DNA of 64,000 nt. It comes from Hymenobacter cellulosilyticus (GTDB taxonomy: Bacteria > Bacteroidota > Bacteroidia > Cytophagales > Hymenobacteraceae). A program made the position numbers and the translations under genes. Shown here piece by piece: positions 38,696 through 49,020 of this stretch (positions within the stretch are counted from its first letter, which is position 1; the number at the start of each line of letters is the position of its first letter). The stretch is taken from NCBI RefSeq assembly GCF_022919215.1, contig NZ_CP095046.1:1602501-1666500 (forward strand). Direction: 5' to 3'. The notes under the pieces are model-generated. The model had not been told where the DNA came from, ran no database searches, and worked only from the letters and a program-made list of their open reading frames with translations.

Positions 38696-39218
38696 TGATT
38701 TGTTAACTATTGTTTAACCGCTTTCAGAGTTTTAGCCCCACGCCTTATTCATCTGCCGCCGCTTCTGCTCATCAATACCTCAGCACTACATATGCTATCC
38801 TTAGCGGAGACAAGTTGTTGCTTTATTAACTCAAAGCAAATACTGAATTTGTGTATTTTACCACTATATGCCCGAGAATATACTTTCATGCAAGCGAAGG
38901 AATTAGACTTTCCCGCCCTTGTTTGACCCGCCACATGTTCTCTTATTTTTAGCCTTTTGGGTAAGGTAATCAGGTTTAAATCAACCGTAGATTATCATCG
39001 GGCGTCAGGTAGAATACACTGTACAGAAGGCCTGATTTTCAAGCCGGAGCGCACTGCCTCCACTAGTTGCGTTGGGTATATTACGGTATATATTTGCTGC
39101 GCTGCAACGGTATTCAGAATTCAGTTAATCCTTCAAGCATGCCTTGAGGCCTGACGATTACTTTATCCTCCTGCCTGCTTAGTAAATCATTGTACTGCTT
39201 CATTCTATTGTTCTCCCT
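38696..39218. other. AT-rich intergenic region before the SBBP-repeat gene
   Basis: About 520 bases with lower GC than the window in general. Short frames are present but none has recognisable content, signal peptide or fitting start. I see no terminal repeats or transposase remnants. Confidence 0.5.
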
Positions 39219-40872
39219 ATGCGTACTCCCTCTTTTTCTGTGTGGCGTTATGCCAGCTTGCTACTGGTCGGCCTTTTTTTTCGTTTGAGCGCTACAGCTC
39301 AAGTTACTCCGTCCTGGCAAAGTGTAAACGCTATTAGTCCAGCCTACTCCTCGGATAATTTGGTCACTGCCTCCGATGCAGCTGGCAACCTATACCAAGT
39401 GGGCTATATCAGTAATAGCCCATGGGGATTTGATGCGTACATATCCAAATTCAGCTCCAGTGGTACGCTGCTCTGGACAAATAAAATTGCTTCCACCGGC
39501 GACGATACAGCCTCAGACGTTGTGGTTGATGCGGCTGGTAATGCCTATGTTACGGGCTCTTTCACAAAAGACATATCCCTGGGCAATAATCTGACGCTAA
39601 CAGCCGGCCCTTACCAGGTCACGAAAATGTACCTGATCCGTTACTCGCCCCAAGGTACACCAGAGTGGGCGCAGCAGAGCAGTGACAAAATTCTAGGTTA
39701 TACGGGGGGAACGGGTTTAGCTCTTGATGCAAATAGCAATGTCTACCTGACCGGCCAGTATGGCTCTACGTTAACTATTGGTTCAGCAACTCTACCGCCT
39801 GTCATCTATCCTGGGGTTGGTGCGGGAGGGGTATTCTTGGCTCGTTTTTCGGCAGCTACGGGGCGGTGGTTTCTTTAAATCATGCCTTTGCCTATTCGGT
39901 TTATTCCAGTGGCAACGGGGACAAGGCCTACCCAACGCTTGCCGTAACGCCCAGCGGCACGGCGTATATTTTGAGTAATTTTTATCAAAAATCCCTATTC
40001 GCTAACTCGGTGGAGCTAGTGAGCCGGGGCGAAAGAGACTGTATAATAGCCAAGTACAATCCGCAGGGTGCTCTGGAATGGGTACAGCAATATGGCGGGG
40101 CAGGAAATGATGAGATAAATGCGGCCACAGTAGACGCAGCCGATAATATCTATTTGGTAGGCAGCTTCACCGGTTCTGCGACATTTGGCCCGCTTTCCGC
40201 GCTGAGTACGGGCGCTACGGATAGCTACTTAGTCAAATACTCGGCTCAGGGAGTGATGCAATGGGTACAGGCTAGTGGTGGCGCTGGGCGCGATAAATGG
40301 TATGATGTGACAGTAGATGGCGCTGGGGCTCCCTATGTTACGGGCAATTTTGAGGGTCAAGCAACTTTTGGTACTCTGGCTATGAGCAGCACAAATGAAA
40401 GGGACATTGCCGTGGCGGCCTATACCCCGCAGGGTCAAGTTCGGTGGGTTCAGCAAGCCGGCGGGGTGGTCTTGACCAGGGGCAGCTGTTGTTTTTCAAC
40501 CCTCAAGGCAATCTGTCCGTGATGGGGCGTATTGCAACTAGTAGCCGATTTGGCTCACTTTCGCTCACGCTGCCTCGCTTCTCTCCCTCTACCTTTCTAG
40601 CCACCTTGGGCACGGCCGTGCTAGCGACTAAAGCTCTTCAGCCGTCCGCATTAAGCCTCTATCCGAATCCGGCGACAAATCAGGTGACACTACCTGGCCT
40701 GGCTGTCGGCACTCGGGTTCAATTGCTGGATGCGGTGGGTCGTACTGTTCATGCCACCACTGTAGATACCAATGCCAGCATATCACTGCGCGACGTGGCG
40801 CCTGGGTGGTATGTAGTGCGCGCCACCAATGGGCAAGGCGGCCAATACACGGGGCGGCTAATGGTTGAATAG
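39219..40872 (+). CDS. T9SS-exported SBBP beta-propeller repeat protein (two frame breaks)
   Basis: A secreted or surface protein of 551 residues when repaired. The signal peptide ends SATAQ. At least six SBBP-type repeats follow, each with DAAGNxYxxG, then F-G/L-G, then a YSPQGxxxWxQQ element (for example DAAGNAYVTGSF, DANSNVYLTGQY, DAADNIYLVGSF, DGAGAPYVTGNF). The C-terminal 75 residues are a type A T9SS sorting domain (LSLYPNPATNQVTLPG to TGRLMVE). Frame breaks at GGGG 39860-39863 and GGGG 40463-40466 are each healed by one base. GC is lower than in the neighbours, fitting an accessory gene. The ligand or role is unknown. Confidence 0.83.
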
Positions 40873-40960
40873 GGGCAAGAAACAAGCAAAAACGCTGTGC
40901 CCGAACAGGCTGATAACGCTGCCCTTAAGGACAAGCCCTGGAAATAGGGACTGGAAGGTG

Positions 40961-41023
40961 CCAGCAGCAACGAAAAACGCCTCACTTGCACCATGCAGGT
41001 GAGGCGTTTTTCGTTGCTGCTGG
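40961..41023. terminator. Unusually long inverted repeat between convergent genes
   Basis: CCAGCAGCAACGAAAAACGC and the 10 bases after it are inverted at 40993-41023 with one mismatch, giving a stem of 30 pairs and a loop of two or three bases. It sits between the convergent SBBP and comM genes and probably terminates both. Confidence 0.8.
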
Positions 41024-41050
41024 CCCAACCGCGCTGTTTCGAACAACGGC

Positions 41051-42588
41051 TTAGCCGGCCCAACCTTCCCGGTCGAGGGAGCGGTACTGAATGGCCTCGG
41101 CCAGGTGTTCCAGCCGGATATCATCGGAGCCGCCCAGGTCGGCAATGGTGCGGGCCACTTTCAGAATCCGGTCGTAGGCGCGAGCTGAGAGGCCCAGACG
41201 CTCCATGGCGGTCTTGAGCAGGGCCCGGCCCCCTCGTTGATCTGGCACAGTTCCTTGACCATCTGCGAAGGCATCATGGCGTTGGAATGAATCTCGGGAA
41301 ACTCCCGAAAGCGCACCGTCTGCACTTCCCGGGCCTTTTCGACGCGCTGCTGAATATTTTCGCTGGTCTCGGTCTTGCGCGTTTCGGCCATCTGGTCGAA
41401 GGTGACGGGCGTGACTTCCACGTGCAGGTCAATCCGGTCGAGGAGTGGGCCGCTGACTTTGTTGAGGTAGCGTTGCACTACGCCGGGGCCGCACACGCAC
41501 TCCTTTTCGGGGTGGTTGTAGTAGCCGCAGGGGCAGGGGTTCATGCTGGCAATGAGCATGAAGTTCGAGGGAAAGTCAATGCTGACCTTGGCCCGGGAAA
41601 TCGTGACGCGGCGCTCCTCCAGCGGCTGGCGCATCACTTCCAGCACGGTGCGCTTAAACTCGGGCAATTCGTCCAGGAACAGCACGCCGTTGTGAGCCAG
41701 GGAGATTTCGCCCGGCTGCGGATTGCCTCCGCCGCCCACCAGGGCCACGTCGGAAATGGTGTGGTGCGGGGAGCGAAACGGCCGGCTGGTGAGCAGAGAA
41801 GCATTAGCCCCAAGCTTGCCCGCCACGGAGTGAATCTTGGTAGTTTCTAGGGCTTCCTGAATGGAGAGGGCCGGCAGAATGCTGGGCAGGCGCTTAGCCA
41901 GCATGGTTTTGCCCGCTCCGGGCGGCCCAATCATGATGACGTTGTGGCCGCCGGCCGCCGCTATTTCCAAGGCCCGCTTGATGTTTTCCTGACCCTGCAC
42001 GTCGGCAAAGTCGGCGGCGTACTGGTTGGCCGTGCTTTGGAACACAGTGCGGGTGTCGAGCAGCAGTGGTTCAATGGCCAGCCGGCCTTCGAAGAAGTCG
42101 ATGGCCTGCTGCATGTTTTCCACCGGAATCACGTCGAGGTTATTCACAATGGCCGCTTCCTGGGCATTGGCGCGGGGTAGAATGAAGCCCTTGAATCCTT
42201 CCTTGCGGGCCTGGATGGCAATGGGAAGCACCCCGCGAATGGGCCGCAGTTCCCCGTCCAGAGCTAGCTCGCCCATAATGATGTACTCGCCGAGCCGCTC
42301 GGTGGTCAGCTGCTGGGAGGCGTGCAGAATGCCCAGAGCAATAGGCAAATCGTAGGCGGAGCCTTCCTTGCGGATGTCGGCCGGGGCCATATTGACTACC
42401 ACCTTGGTGCGGGGCATGCGGTAGCCCCGCATTTTCAGGGCTGCTTCGATGCGCTGCTGGCTTTCCTTGATGGCATTGTCGGGCAAACCTACCACGTAAA
42501 AGTTGGTGCCCTGGGAAACGACTACTTCAATGGTAATGGTATTGGCGTTGACGCCCTGCACGGCCGAGCCATACGTCTTGGTAAGCAT
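41051..42588 (-). CDS. comM: YifB/ComM-family magnesium-chelatase-like AAA+ ATPase (one frame break)
   Basis: A hexameric AAA+ helicase-like protein linked in other bacteria to branch migration during natural transformation. It has 512 residues when repaired: N-terminal Lon-like ChlI domain ([19 protein letters not shown] to the RG/VLP region), Walker [21 protein letters not shown] (about 215), the [17 protein letters not shown] and [13 protein letters not shown] (Walker B) motifs, a four-cysteine [15 protein letters not shown] zinc site, and the C-terminal Mg_chelatase_C domain. The frame breaks at CCCCC 41229-41233; one base joins [20 protein letters not shown]. The start at 42588 (MLTKTYG) is typical; the ORF upstream of it is not. 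Confidence 0.92.
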
Positions 42589-42656
42589 AGTAGATAAAAA
42601 TAAGTCGATAGGTAATTGTGGAGCTAAGATAGAAGAAGTTACGATGACGTAACACG

Positions 42657-42693
42657 GAAAAAGCCAGCCCTGAACAGAGCTGGCTTTTTCTTG
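42657..42693 (-). terminator. Terminator behind gmhA
   Basis: AAAAAGCCAGCC and the inverted GCTGGCTTTTTC form a hairpin with A/T flanks, placed behind the gmhA stop on the minus strand. Confidence 0.82.
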
Positions 42694-42726
42694 CATCAGT
42701 GAAAAGTACTGCGCCGGGTTTGCCGT

Positions 42727-43320
42727 CTACTTTTCGTCGGCTACCAGCTGCTCGATGAGCATAATCAAGATGTGAATGGCCTTGATGTGAATTTCCTGAA
42801 TCCGGTCGGCAAAGCCGCTGTGCGGGGCCCGGATTTCCACGTCGCTCAGAGTTGCCAGCTGGCCGCCGTCCTTGCCGGTGAGGCTTACGACGGTCATGCC
42901 GCAGGCCTTAGCCGCCTCGGCAGCGCGCAGCACGTTGGGCGAGTTACCGCTGGTGCTGATGGCCAGCAGCACGTCGCCGGGGCGGCCCAGGGCCTGCACG
43001 TAGCGGCTGAACACGTGCTCATAGCCGTAGTCGTTGGCTACGCAGCTCATGTGCGACGCTTCGGTAAGGGCAATGGCGCCCAGGGCGGGTCGGTCGAGGC
43101 GGTAACGGCCGCTCAGCTCTTCGGCGAAGTGCTGGGCGTCGCAGAGGGAGCCGCCGTTGCCACAGCTCAGGATCTTGCCGTGTTGCTTCAAGCTGTCCGC
43201 CATCAGGCGAGCCGCTTGTTCGATGCGCGACAGGTTTTCGGGGTCCGCCAGAAAACGGTCGAGCACGGTGCGCGCTTCGGTCAGCTCAGCGCGGATGAGG
43301 TCAGTTAGGAGTGCAGTCAC
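42727..43320 (-). CDS. gmhA: Sedoheptulose-7-phosphate isomerase GmhA (SIS domain)
   Basis: Makes D-glycero-D-manno-heptose 7-phosphate, the first step of heptose supply for LPS. It has 197 residues. The SIS fold is clear: [26 protein letters not shown] (phosphate loop and zinc-binding His/Glu), [18 protein letters not shown], and [18 protein letters not shown] with the catalytic His near the C-terminus. It starts 9 bases behind the stop of the membrane protein gene, so it is in one operon with that gene and the ABC exporter. This context is consistent with envelope glycolipid work. Confidence 0.88.
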   Translation of the reverse strand: MTALLTDLIRAELTEARTVLDRFLADPENLSRIEQAARLMADSLKQHGKILSCGNGGSLCDAQHFAEELSGRYRLDRPALGAIALTEASHMSCVANDYGYEHVFSRYVQALGRPGDVLLAISTSGNSPNVLRAAEAAKACGMTVVSLTGKDGGQLATLSDVEIRAPHSGFADRIQEIHIKAIHILIMLIEQLVADEK

Positions 43321-43329
43321 GCTGCAAAG

Positions 43330-43911
43330 TTACACCGTCGGACGATTGTCTAGGTCGGCAGCTGAAGCGGGTGGAATGCTGCTTTGCGGCCGCTGGGCCG
43401 GCGCGTTCGTAAGATTGGGGTCAGTCTGCTGATAACCAGTCTGGTTTATATCGTGAGCCGTGGTGACCGTACCGCTGTGCGTGGTCGGAATGGCCGAGTC
43501 GATATATACCGGGGCGGGTGCTACCGGGCCCGACTGGTACACCGTGGTAGGAGCAGGAGCTACCGGAGCGGCAGTCGTGGTGGTAGTCACGGTGCGCTGC
43601 TGAAATTCCCGCTCACGCTGGTCAATCTGGTGGTCGTAAAGCTTGGCCTTGAGCTCGTTTATTTTGCCGTTGAGTACCGTCGTTTCGCGGCGCAGCAGGG
43701 CGCTGTCCATGTTTTCGGTAATCAGGTGCAAAGCCAGCAGGATGGCGCCAATGATGAACAGGGTGTAGTAAAACGCGGTCAGGCCAGCGTCACCACTGAG
43801 GTTGAAGGTCGAGGCGAAGGTGTCGCGGGTGGCGGGGCTGAAGATGAACAGCAAGGCCAGCAGCAAATACACCATGACCAGCACGGTAACAATTCGTTTG
43901 AGAGCAAGCAT
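43330..43911 (-). CDS. Two-helix inner-membrane protein with coiled coil, unknown function
   Basis: A 193-residue protein: two membrane segments (about residues 6-25, VTVLVMVYLLLALLFIFS, and 46-64, TAFYYTLFIIGAILLALHLI), then a short coiled coil (about 66-105, rich in E, L, K and R), then a Thr/Ala/Pro-rich tail of low complexity. The topology suggests a LapA-like anchor with a cytoplasmic helix, but I do not recognise a family. It stands between the ABC exporter and gmhA with short gaps, suggesting an envelope-related operon. Confidence 0.65.
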   Translation of the reverse strand: MLALKRIVTVLVMVYLLLALLFIFSPATRDTFASTFNLSGDAGLTAFYYTLFIIGAILLALHLITENMDSALLRRETTVLNGKINELKAKLYDHQIDQREREFQQRTVTTTTTAAPVAPAPTTVYQSGPVAPAPVYIDSAIPTTHSGTVTTAHDINQTGYQQTDPNLTNAPAQRPQSSIPPASAADLDNRPTV

Positions 43912-44051
43912 AGGAGGAAAGAGCTAGAAGTCCGGAAAAAGCCGGTGGCGGCTCCCTGCGGGGGCGTCGGCCGGCTGCTGTCGGCATAAACGCAAGCCGG
44001 GCCCTTACAGTTGGCCCGGCCTATATTTCCCTCTCTGATTATAGCCCGCGG

Positions 44052-45889
44052 CTACGGCAATACACCGTTGCTTTGCATCGAATTAAGACGCTGGTACACG
44101 CCACCGTCGCGCCGTAGCAGCTCCTCGTGGGTGCCGCGCTCCACGATGCGCCCTTGCTGCAGCACCACGATTTCGTCGGCGTGCTGAATGGTGCTCAGGC
44201 GGTGAGCAATGACCAGTGAGGTGCGGTTCTGCATCAGGCGGGTCAGGGCTTCCTGTACCAGCTTCTCCGATTCGGTGTCGAGGGCCGAGGTGGCTTCGTC
44301 CAGAATCAGGATGGGCGGGTTGCGCAGGATGGCCCTAGCAATGCTCAGCCGCTGGCGCTGCCCGCCCGAAAGCCGGCTGCCCCGGTCGCCAATAAAGGTC
44401 TGGTAGCCGTCGGGGGCCTGGATGATAAACTCGTGAGCATTAGCGATTTTAGCCGCTTCGATGACCTGCTCGTCGGTGGCCTGGGTGTTGAAGCGGATGT
44501 TGTTCAGAATCGTGTCGTTGAACAGGATGCTTTCCTGGGTTACCACGCCCATCTGGTCGCGCACGGAGTGGATGGTACAGTCGCGCACCTCGTGGCCATC
44601 AATGAGAATCTGCCCGCCGGTGGGGTCATAGAAGCGGGGCAGCAAGTCGGCCAGGGTACTTTTGCCGCCGCCCGAAGGACCCACCAGGGCCACGGTTTTG
44701 CCCTTGGGAATAACCAGATTGATGTCCTGCAGCACGGGTGCGGCTCCGTAGCTGAACTGCAGGTTGCGTAGCTCAATCTGGTGCTGGAAGGCGGGCAAAA
44801 CCTGGGCGTCGGGCTTGTCGCGAATGGCGGGCTCGGTGTCGATAATGCTCAGCACCCGCTCGCCGGCCACCAGGCCGCGCTGGATGTTGCCAAACGACGA
44901 CGACAGGGACTTGGCCGGGGTGAGCACCTGCGAAAACATGATGATATAGGTGATAAAGGATGCAGCCTGCAGGGTGGAAGTACCGCCCAGAATCAGGGTG
45001 CCGCCGAAATAAAGCAGGCCCGCCACCACCATCACGCCGGCAAACTCCGAAAACGGCGAGGCCAGGTCCCGGATGTTGTCGATGCGGCGGGAGGCTTGGG
45101 CGTACTGGTCGTTTTGCTGCTCAAACTTGCCCTTGATGTAGTCCTGGGCATTGAAGGCCTTGATAACCCGGATGCCGCCCAGGGTTTCGTCAATCACCGA
45201 GAGCATGGTGCCCAGGGTGCTCTGGCTGGTTTTGGCCTGGGTGCGCAGGCGCTTGGAGAGAGTCGCAATGATACCGCCCGACAAGGGCAGCAGAATCAGG
45301 GTGAATAGCGTGAGCTTGACCGACATATAGAACAGCACCACGAAGTAGCCCACGATGGTCAGCGGGTCGCGCACGACAGCCTGTAGGGTGTTGACGACCG
45401 AAATTTCAACTTCCTGCACGTCGTTGGTAAAGCGCGACATCAGGTCCCCTTTCCGCTCGGAGGCAAAGTAGCCCAGCTGGAGCTGAATGATGCGGTGGTA
45501 CAGGTCGCGGCGCAGGTTGCGGATAACGCGGGCCCGCACCCGGGCTGCCAGTCGTAAGCTCAGGTAGCGGAACACGTTGCTGAAAAAGACCGAGGTAATC
45601 AGCACCAGGCACACGAACAGCAAGGCGCCCAGCTTGCCGTGCTCGGCAATTACCTGGGCAAAAAAGTAGTTGAACGTGCCCGTGACGTAGTCGAGGGTGA
45701 GGGCAAACTCGGGCAGGCGAGTGGGGCGCTGAGCTTGTTGGTGGTTTCGAACAGCACGTTCAGCATCGGAATGACCAGGGCCAGGTTGCCGATGCCGAAG
45801 AAGATGCCGAAGATGGTGTAGAGCAGGTAGAGCGGTACCGTATTGGCCAGGGGCCGGGCGTACTGCAGAATGCGGAGGTAGGTCTTCAT
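44052..45889 (-). CDS. ABC exporter, MsbA-like fused permease/ATPase (one frame break)
   Basis: A 612-residue half-transporter when repaired. The six-helix permease (about 1-340) starts MKTYLRILQYARPLANTVPLY and includes the EVEISVVNTLQAV coupling region. The nucleotide-binding domain follows, with Walker A ALVGPSGGGKSTLADLLPRF, Q-loop VTQESILFNDTI, signature RLSGGQRQRLSIARA, Walker B ILILDEATSALD and H-loop VIAHRLSTI. The frame breaks at GGGG 45722-45725 near residue 55; one base restores SAPTRLPEFALTLDYVTG. MsbA-like exporters flip lipid A or other glycolipids, consistent with gmhA downstream, but the substrate is inference. Confidence 0.9.
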
Positions 45890-45913
45890 CAGGGAAGCGG
45901 GGCAGGCGTTACG

Positions 45914-46267
45914 CTAGGCAGGACGGCGGAACTCGGAAATTACTTCAATCGGGCCGCGAATATGCTGGTTGAACTCCTCCAGCTGCTCGGCCGGCACCCA
46001 GAGCTCGTTGTGCTGCGGGTTGCCCACGTTCTGCACCGGAAACTTGTGCAGGTAGGCCGAGTCGACGGCGAAGCGCACTACGTAGCCCACGCCGTAGAAG
46101 GGCACGTTCCAGTCGCGGCTGATCTGGGCGGCGTACTCCTCGTTGAGCACGGGGTAAAAGATGGGCTGTTCGGGCAAGCGGGGCGGAAAATGCTGCCAGT
46201 TAGAAGCGGCAATTAAGTCCAGCTCCTGCTGATTAACGGGCCGGTAGAGAAGCGTAGTGGCAGACAT
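45914..46267 (-). CDS. Small conserved protein of the 'ADP-ribosylation/crystallin J1' type
   Basis: A 117-residue cytoplasmic protein. LYRPVNQQELDLIAASNWQ, PPRLPEQPIFYPVLNEEYA, NVPFYGVGYVVRFAV and LWVPAEQLEEFNQHIRGPIE match a widespread small family usually labelled 'ADP-ribosylation/crystallin J1', although it is far too short for an ADP-ribosylglycohydrolase and the label is probably misleading. It lies 24 bases upstream of the ABC exporter on the same strand and could share its message. The function is unknown. Confidence 0.72.
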   Translation of the reverse strand: MSATTLLYRPVNQQELDLIAASNWQHFPPRLPEQPIFYPVLNEEYAAQISRDWNVPFYGVGYVVRFAVDSAYLHKFPVQNVGNPQHNELWVPAEQLEEFNQHIRGPIEVISEFRRPA

Positions 46268-46419
46268 AGCGAAGCAAGCCGGAAAGTAGAAGCCGCAAAG
46301 GTAACCCCGGATTCGGGTTGTAGCCCAGGCAACCTTTCGGGGGCTTGCCTGCGAGTAGAGGGGCAGAACCGCTCTTATTCTCCACCACGGCTTTTCCAGC
46401 CTTTTTCTGCCTCACTTTC

Positions 46420-46875
46420 ATGGAACGCAAAGAATTTATCCAGCTCTTCGGCCTGGGCGCCGCCGCTGTGCTGGCCACCGGCTGCCTGGGCGGCTGCTCG
46501 GGCAGCAAAGACGACAACCCGGCTCCGGCCCCCGGTCAGGGCGGCCCGACGGGCTCCACTGGCGTCGACTTCACCTTGGACCTGACCGAGCCAGCCAACG
46601 CGGCCCTCAACGACCCGCAAAAAGGCTACGTGTATGGTGCCAACAGTGCGGTAATTGTGGCCCGGCTCACCGATGGCAGCTACATTGCCGTGCAGGCGCC
46701 CTGCACCCACGAAGGAACGACCCTCGTGTTTCAGGCCAGCTCCAGCATGTTTCGCTGCCCCAACCACGGCTCCCTGTTCAACCCCAACGGCACGGTGGCC
46801 AACGGCCCGGCGGAGCGCGCCCTGAAGAAGTACACGGTGACGCAGACCGGCAATACGCTGCGCGTAACGAGCTAA
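46420..46875 (+). CDS. Rieske [2Fe-2S] lipoprotein
   Basis: A 151-residue electron-transfer protein exported to the envelope. It opens MERKEFIQLFGLGAAAVLATGC: a lipobox-type cysteine after a hydrophobic segment, preceded by a phage-shock-like RKEF pair reminiscent of twin-arginine substrates but without RR. The Rieske ligands are CTHEG and, 16 residues later, CPNHGSLF (C-x-H and C-x-x-H), followed by NGTVANGPAERALKKY. Cytochrome bc partners are not nearby, so the electron partner is unknown. The start at 46420 is chosen over an upstream in-frame start because it opens the signal. Confidence 0.88.
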   Translation: MERKEFIQLFGLGAAAVLATGCLGGCSGSKDDNPAPAPGQGGPTGSTGVDFTLDLTEPANAALNDPQKGYVYGANSAVIVARLTDGSYIAVQAPCTHEGTTLVFQASSSMFRCPNHGSLFNPNGTVANGPAERALKKYTVTQTGNTLRVTS

Positions 46876-46893
46876 GCCAACCGATTCAGACTA

Positions 46894-46942
46894 ATAAAAA
46901 AGCCGGTGTAGCCTACCACCAGGATAGCTACACCGGCTTTTT
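46894..46942. terminator. Bidirectional terminator
   Basis: AAAAAAGCCGGTGTAGC and GCTACACCGGCTTTTT form a perfect stem with A and T runs, between the convergent Rieske and Wzi-like genes. Confidence 0.9.
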
Positions 46943-46960
46943 ACGCCTTGGTCAATCGGC

Positions 46961-48834
46961 TTAAAACTCGTGCAGGCGCTGGGGCATGTTCCAACGCAAC
47001 GAAACCGAAGTGAAGGCCTCGGTGCCGTTGCCGGCGGCTCCCTCGTTGCCGGTCTGGTAACGCACAATCTGCTTGGCATCCAGCCACAGGTTGTGCTTAA
47101 GCATGTAGCTGGCCGTCAGGTCGGCGTGCAGCAGGTTGGTGGTGTTGCCCTGACCTACGCTGTTGCCATATTCCGTCACGCGGGTGGTATAGGGCTTGAG
47201 CACGTTGCCGCCGTAGTTGGGCTGCGGGTCCACGCCCGCCACGTTATCCAGGCCCTGCTTGGTATAAAAGGCTTTGCCCACCAGGTTCAGACGGGGCAGG
47301 GGCTGGTAGCTCAGCACGCCCAGCAGCTCGTAGAGGTTGGCGCCCATGGGGTGGGCCAGGGGCTGCTGATAGTGCTGGTAGTTGGTGTAGCTGTCCTCGT
47401 GCTGGTAGGTGTAGGGCCGAATGTAGTTGAACTCGACCTGCAGGTCCAGGTTCTGAATGCCGGCCACGTCGATGTACTTGCCGCCCAGCTGGAAAGCCTG
47501 CTTGTTGGCCCACCAGCCGTTGCCGGCCCGGATTTCGCTGATCTTAAACTCATCCAGTACCAGTTGGCCGTAAATCTGGCCGCGGCGCTTGATGTTCCAC
47601 TTAAAGTCCAGACCCAGGATGGCGTTATCGGCCGAGCCTACGTTCTGCTCGACGGCCCGGTAGAAAATAACCGGGTTCAGGTATTGCAGCTCGAAGCCCC
47701 GGGCCCGGCGGCCCGGAATAACTTTGCCGTTGGCATACACCGTGTCGGGCTCGGGGTTGCGGCCGCCCAGAATGGTGCTTTCAAACACGCCGATGTTGAA
47801 GTCGGGCGTCACGTCGAAGCTGAGGTGGTGCAGGGCCATGTACTTTTTGGGGTACACCTGGTCGGCAATTTCCCGCTGGGCCGTCAGCTCGGCAAACAGG
47901 TTCTGGTAGTTGAACTTCCAGACGCGGGTATTCACCTTCAGAAAGAAATACGGGGCGCTGTAGTCCGACAAAATCAGGGAGCGGTAGCCGTTGCCGATGA
48001 AGTTCCGGTCGTGGGCCAGTTGCAGGTTCACGTGCTTGCCGGCCGCGTAGGTAATACCGCCCCGGGCCGTGAAGAAATCGTACTGGCTGCCGCCTTCCGT
48101 CTTGAAGTACTTCCAATAGCCCTCGTGCGGCACGATTTGGTCTCGCTGGATGCGGGTTTGCACGTACTGGGGTACGGCCTGCTGGTTGTCGGCCAGGAAG
48201 GTGTAAAAGCCTAGGCGCTGGTCGATGGTGCCCTCAAGCTGGATGCCGCGGGTATTCACGTAGCGCAGACCGTCGCTCTGGTTGTCTTTGCCCACCTGCA
48301 GCAGCAGTACCGGGTTCAGGCGCAAGGTGAAATCCTCGGTCTTGACGTTGTAGAAGTCGCTCTGGTTCTGGTAAAAGGTGTTGAACAGCGGCCGTTTGCT
48401 GCGGTTCAAATCGGCGTACTGGGCCTGGGGCAGGTAGTTCCAGTTGTCGCGCATCAGGTATTCCGCATTGAAGCGGTCGGCCGCCGAAAGGGAAGCAGCG
48501 CCGCTGTCGAGCAGCACGCGCTGCGCCAGGCGGGCCACGCCTTTGCGGTGGTAGGGCCGCACAGCCGTGTAGGGGTCGTGCAAGGTGTCGGCCCCGTACT
48601 TAATGGCATAGCGGTCAATCAGCCGGTACGTATCCTGATCGAGCGGCACGTAGTTGACGCCCTGCATGGCAGAGCGCAGGTTGGGCTCTATCGGCGCCGG
48701 GGCACCGGATGATCGTAAATCATCCAGACGTTGTCCTTGGTGGGCTCAGTAGCAGGTGGGGGGGCAGTTTGCGCCAGCGAGTTCTGGGCCAGCAGGCTCA
48801 AAGCCGGGAGCACAGTAAGGAGTAGTTTTTTCAT
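46961..48834 (-). CDS. Wzi-like capsule-assembly outer-membrane barrel (one frame break)
   Basis: A 624-residue outer-membrane protein when repaired. The signal peptide starts at 48834 (MKKLLLTVLPALSLLAQNSLAQ). A helical N-terminal part (RLIDRYAIKYG, RVLLDSGAASLSAADRFNAE) precedes strands with TEDFTLRLNPVLLLQVG, GIQLEGTIDQRLGFYTFLAD, GKHVNLQLAHDRNFIGNGYR and LSDYSAPYFFLKVNTRVWKF, a layout known for Wzi-type lectin barrels that hold polysaccharide at the surface. It ends in a closing strand (VSLRWNMPQRLHEF). The frame breaks at GGGG 48699-48702; one base joins HPVPPAPIEPNLRSAMQGV. No capsule genes are near, so the ligand is unknown. Confidence 0.72.
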
Positions 48835-48984
48835 ACAAGCAGGAGGCTACGCTTCCGTTCGGAGGCCCGGCGGGGCAAACCTACGCAGTAAGCGGGTAGG
48901 AGTTGGCGAATTACGGAATTTGCGCTTTAAAAGGATTTCTCCGCTCGGCTGCCGGCCCAGTGCCGCCGCCTCACCGAATGCCCC

Positions 48985-48992
48985 TAGCTTTG
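48985..48992 (+). promoter_or_regulatory. Putative -7 element (TAGCTTTG) of the FemAB-like/upp pair
   Basis: TAGCTTTG fits TAnnTTTG and lies 28 bases ahead of the GTG start at 49021. Confidence 0.5.
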
Positions 48993-49020
48993 CAGCCGTT
49001 ATCATTCTGCGTAGCCGTCC

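Noticed and set aside
38957..39154. 65-codon plus-strand frame before the SBBP gene
   Set aside because: No motif, no promoter, unsupported start.
46970..48214. Plus-strand frame of 414 codons opposite the Wzi-like barrel
   Set aside because: Low-information V/A/G/Q-rich shadow; the minus strand has a signal peptide, barrel strands and a proper C-terminus.
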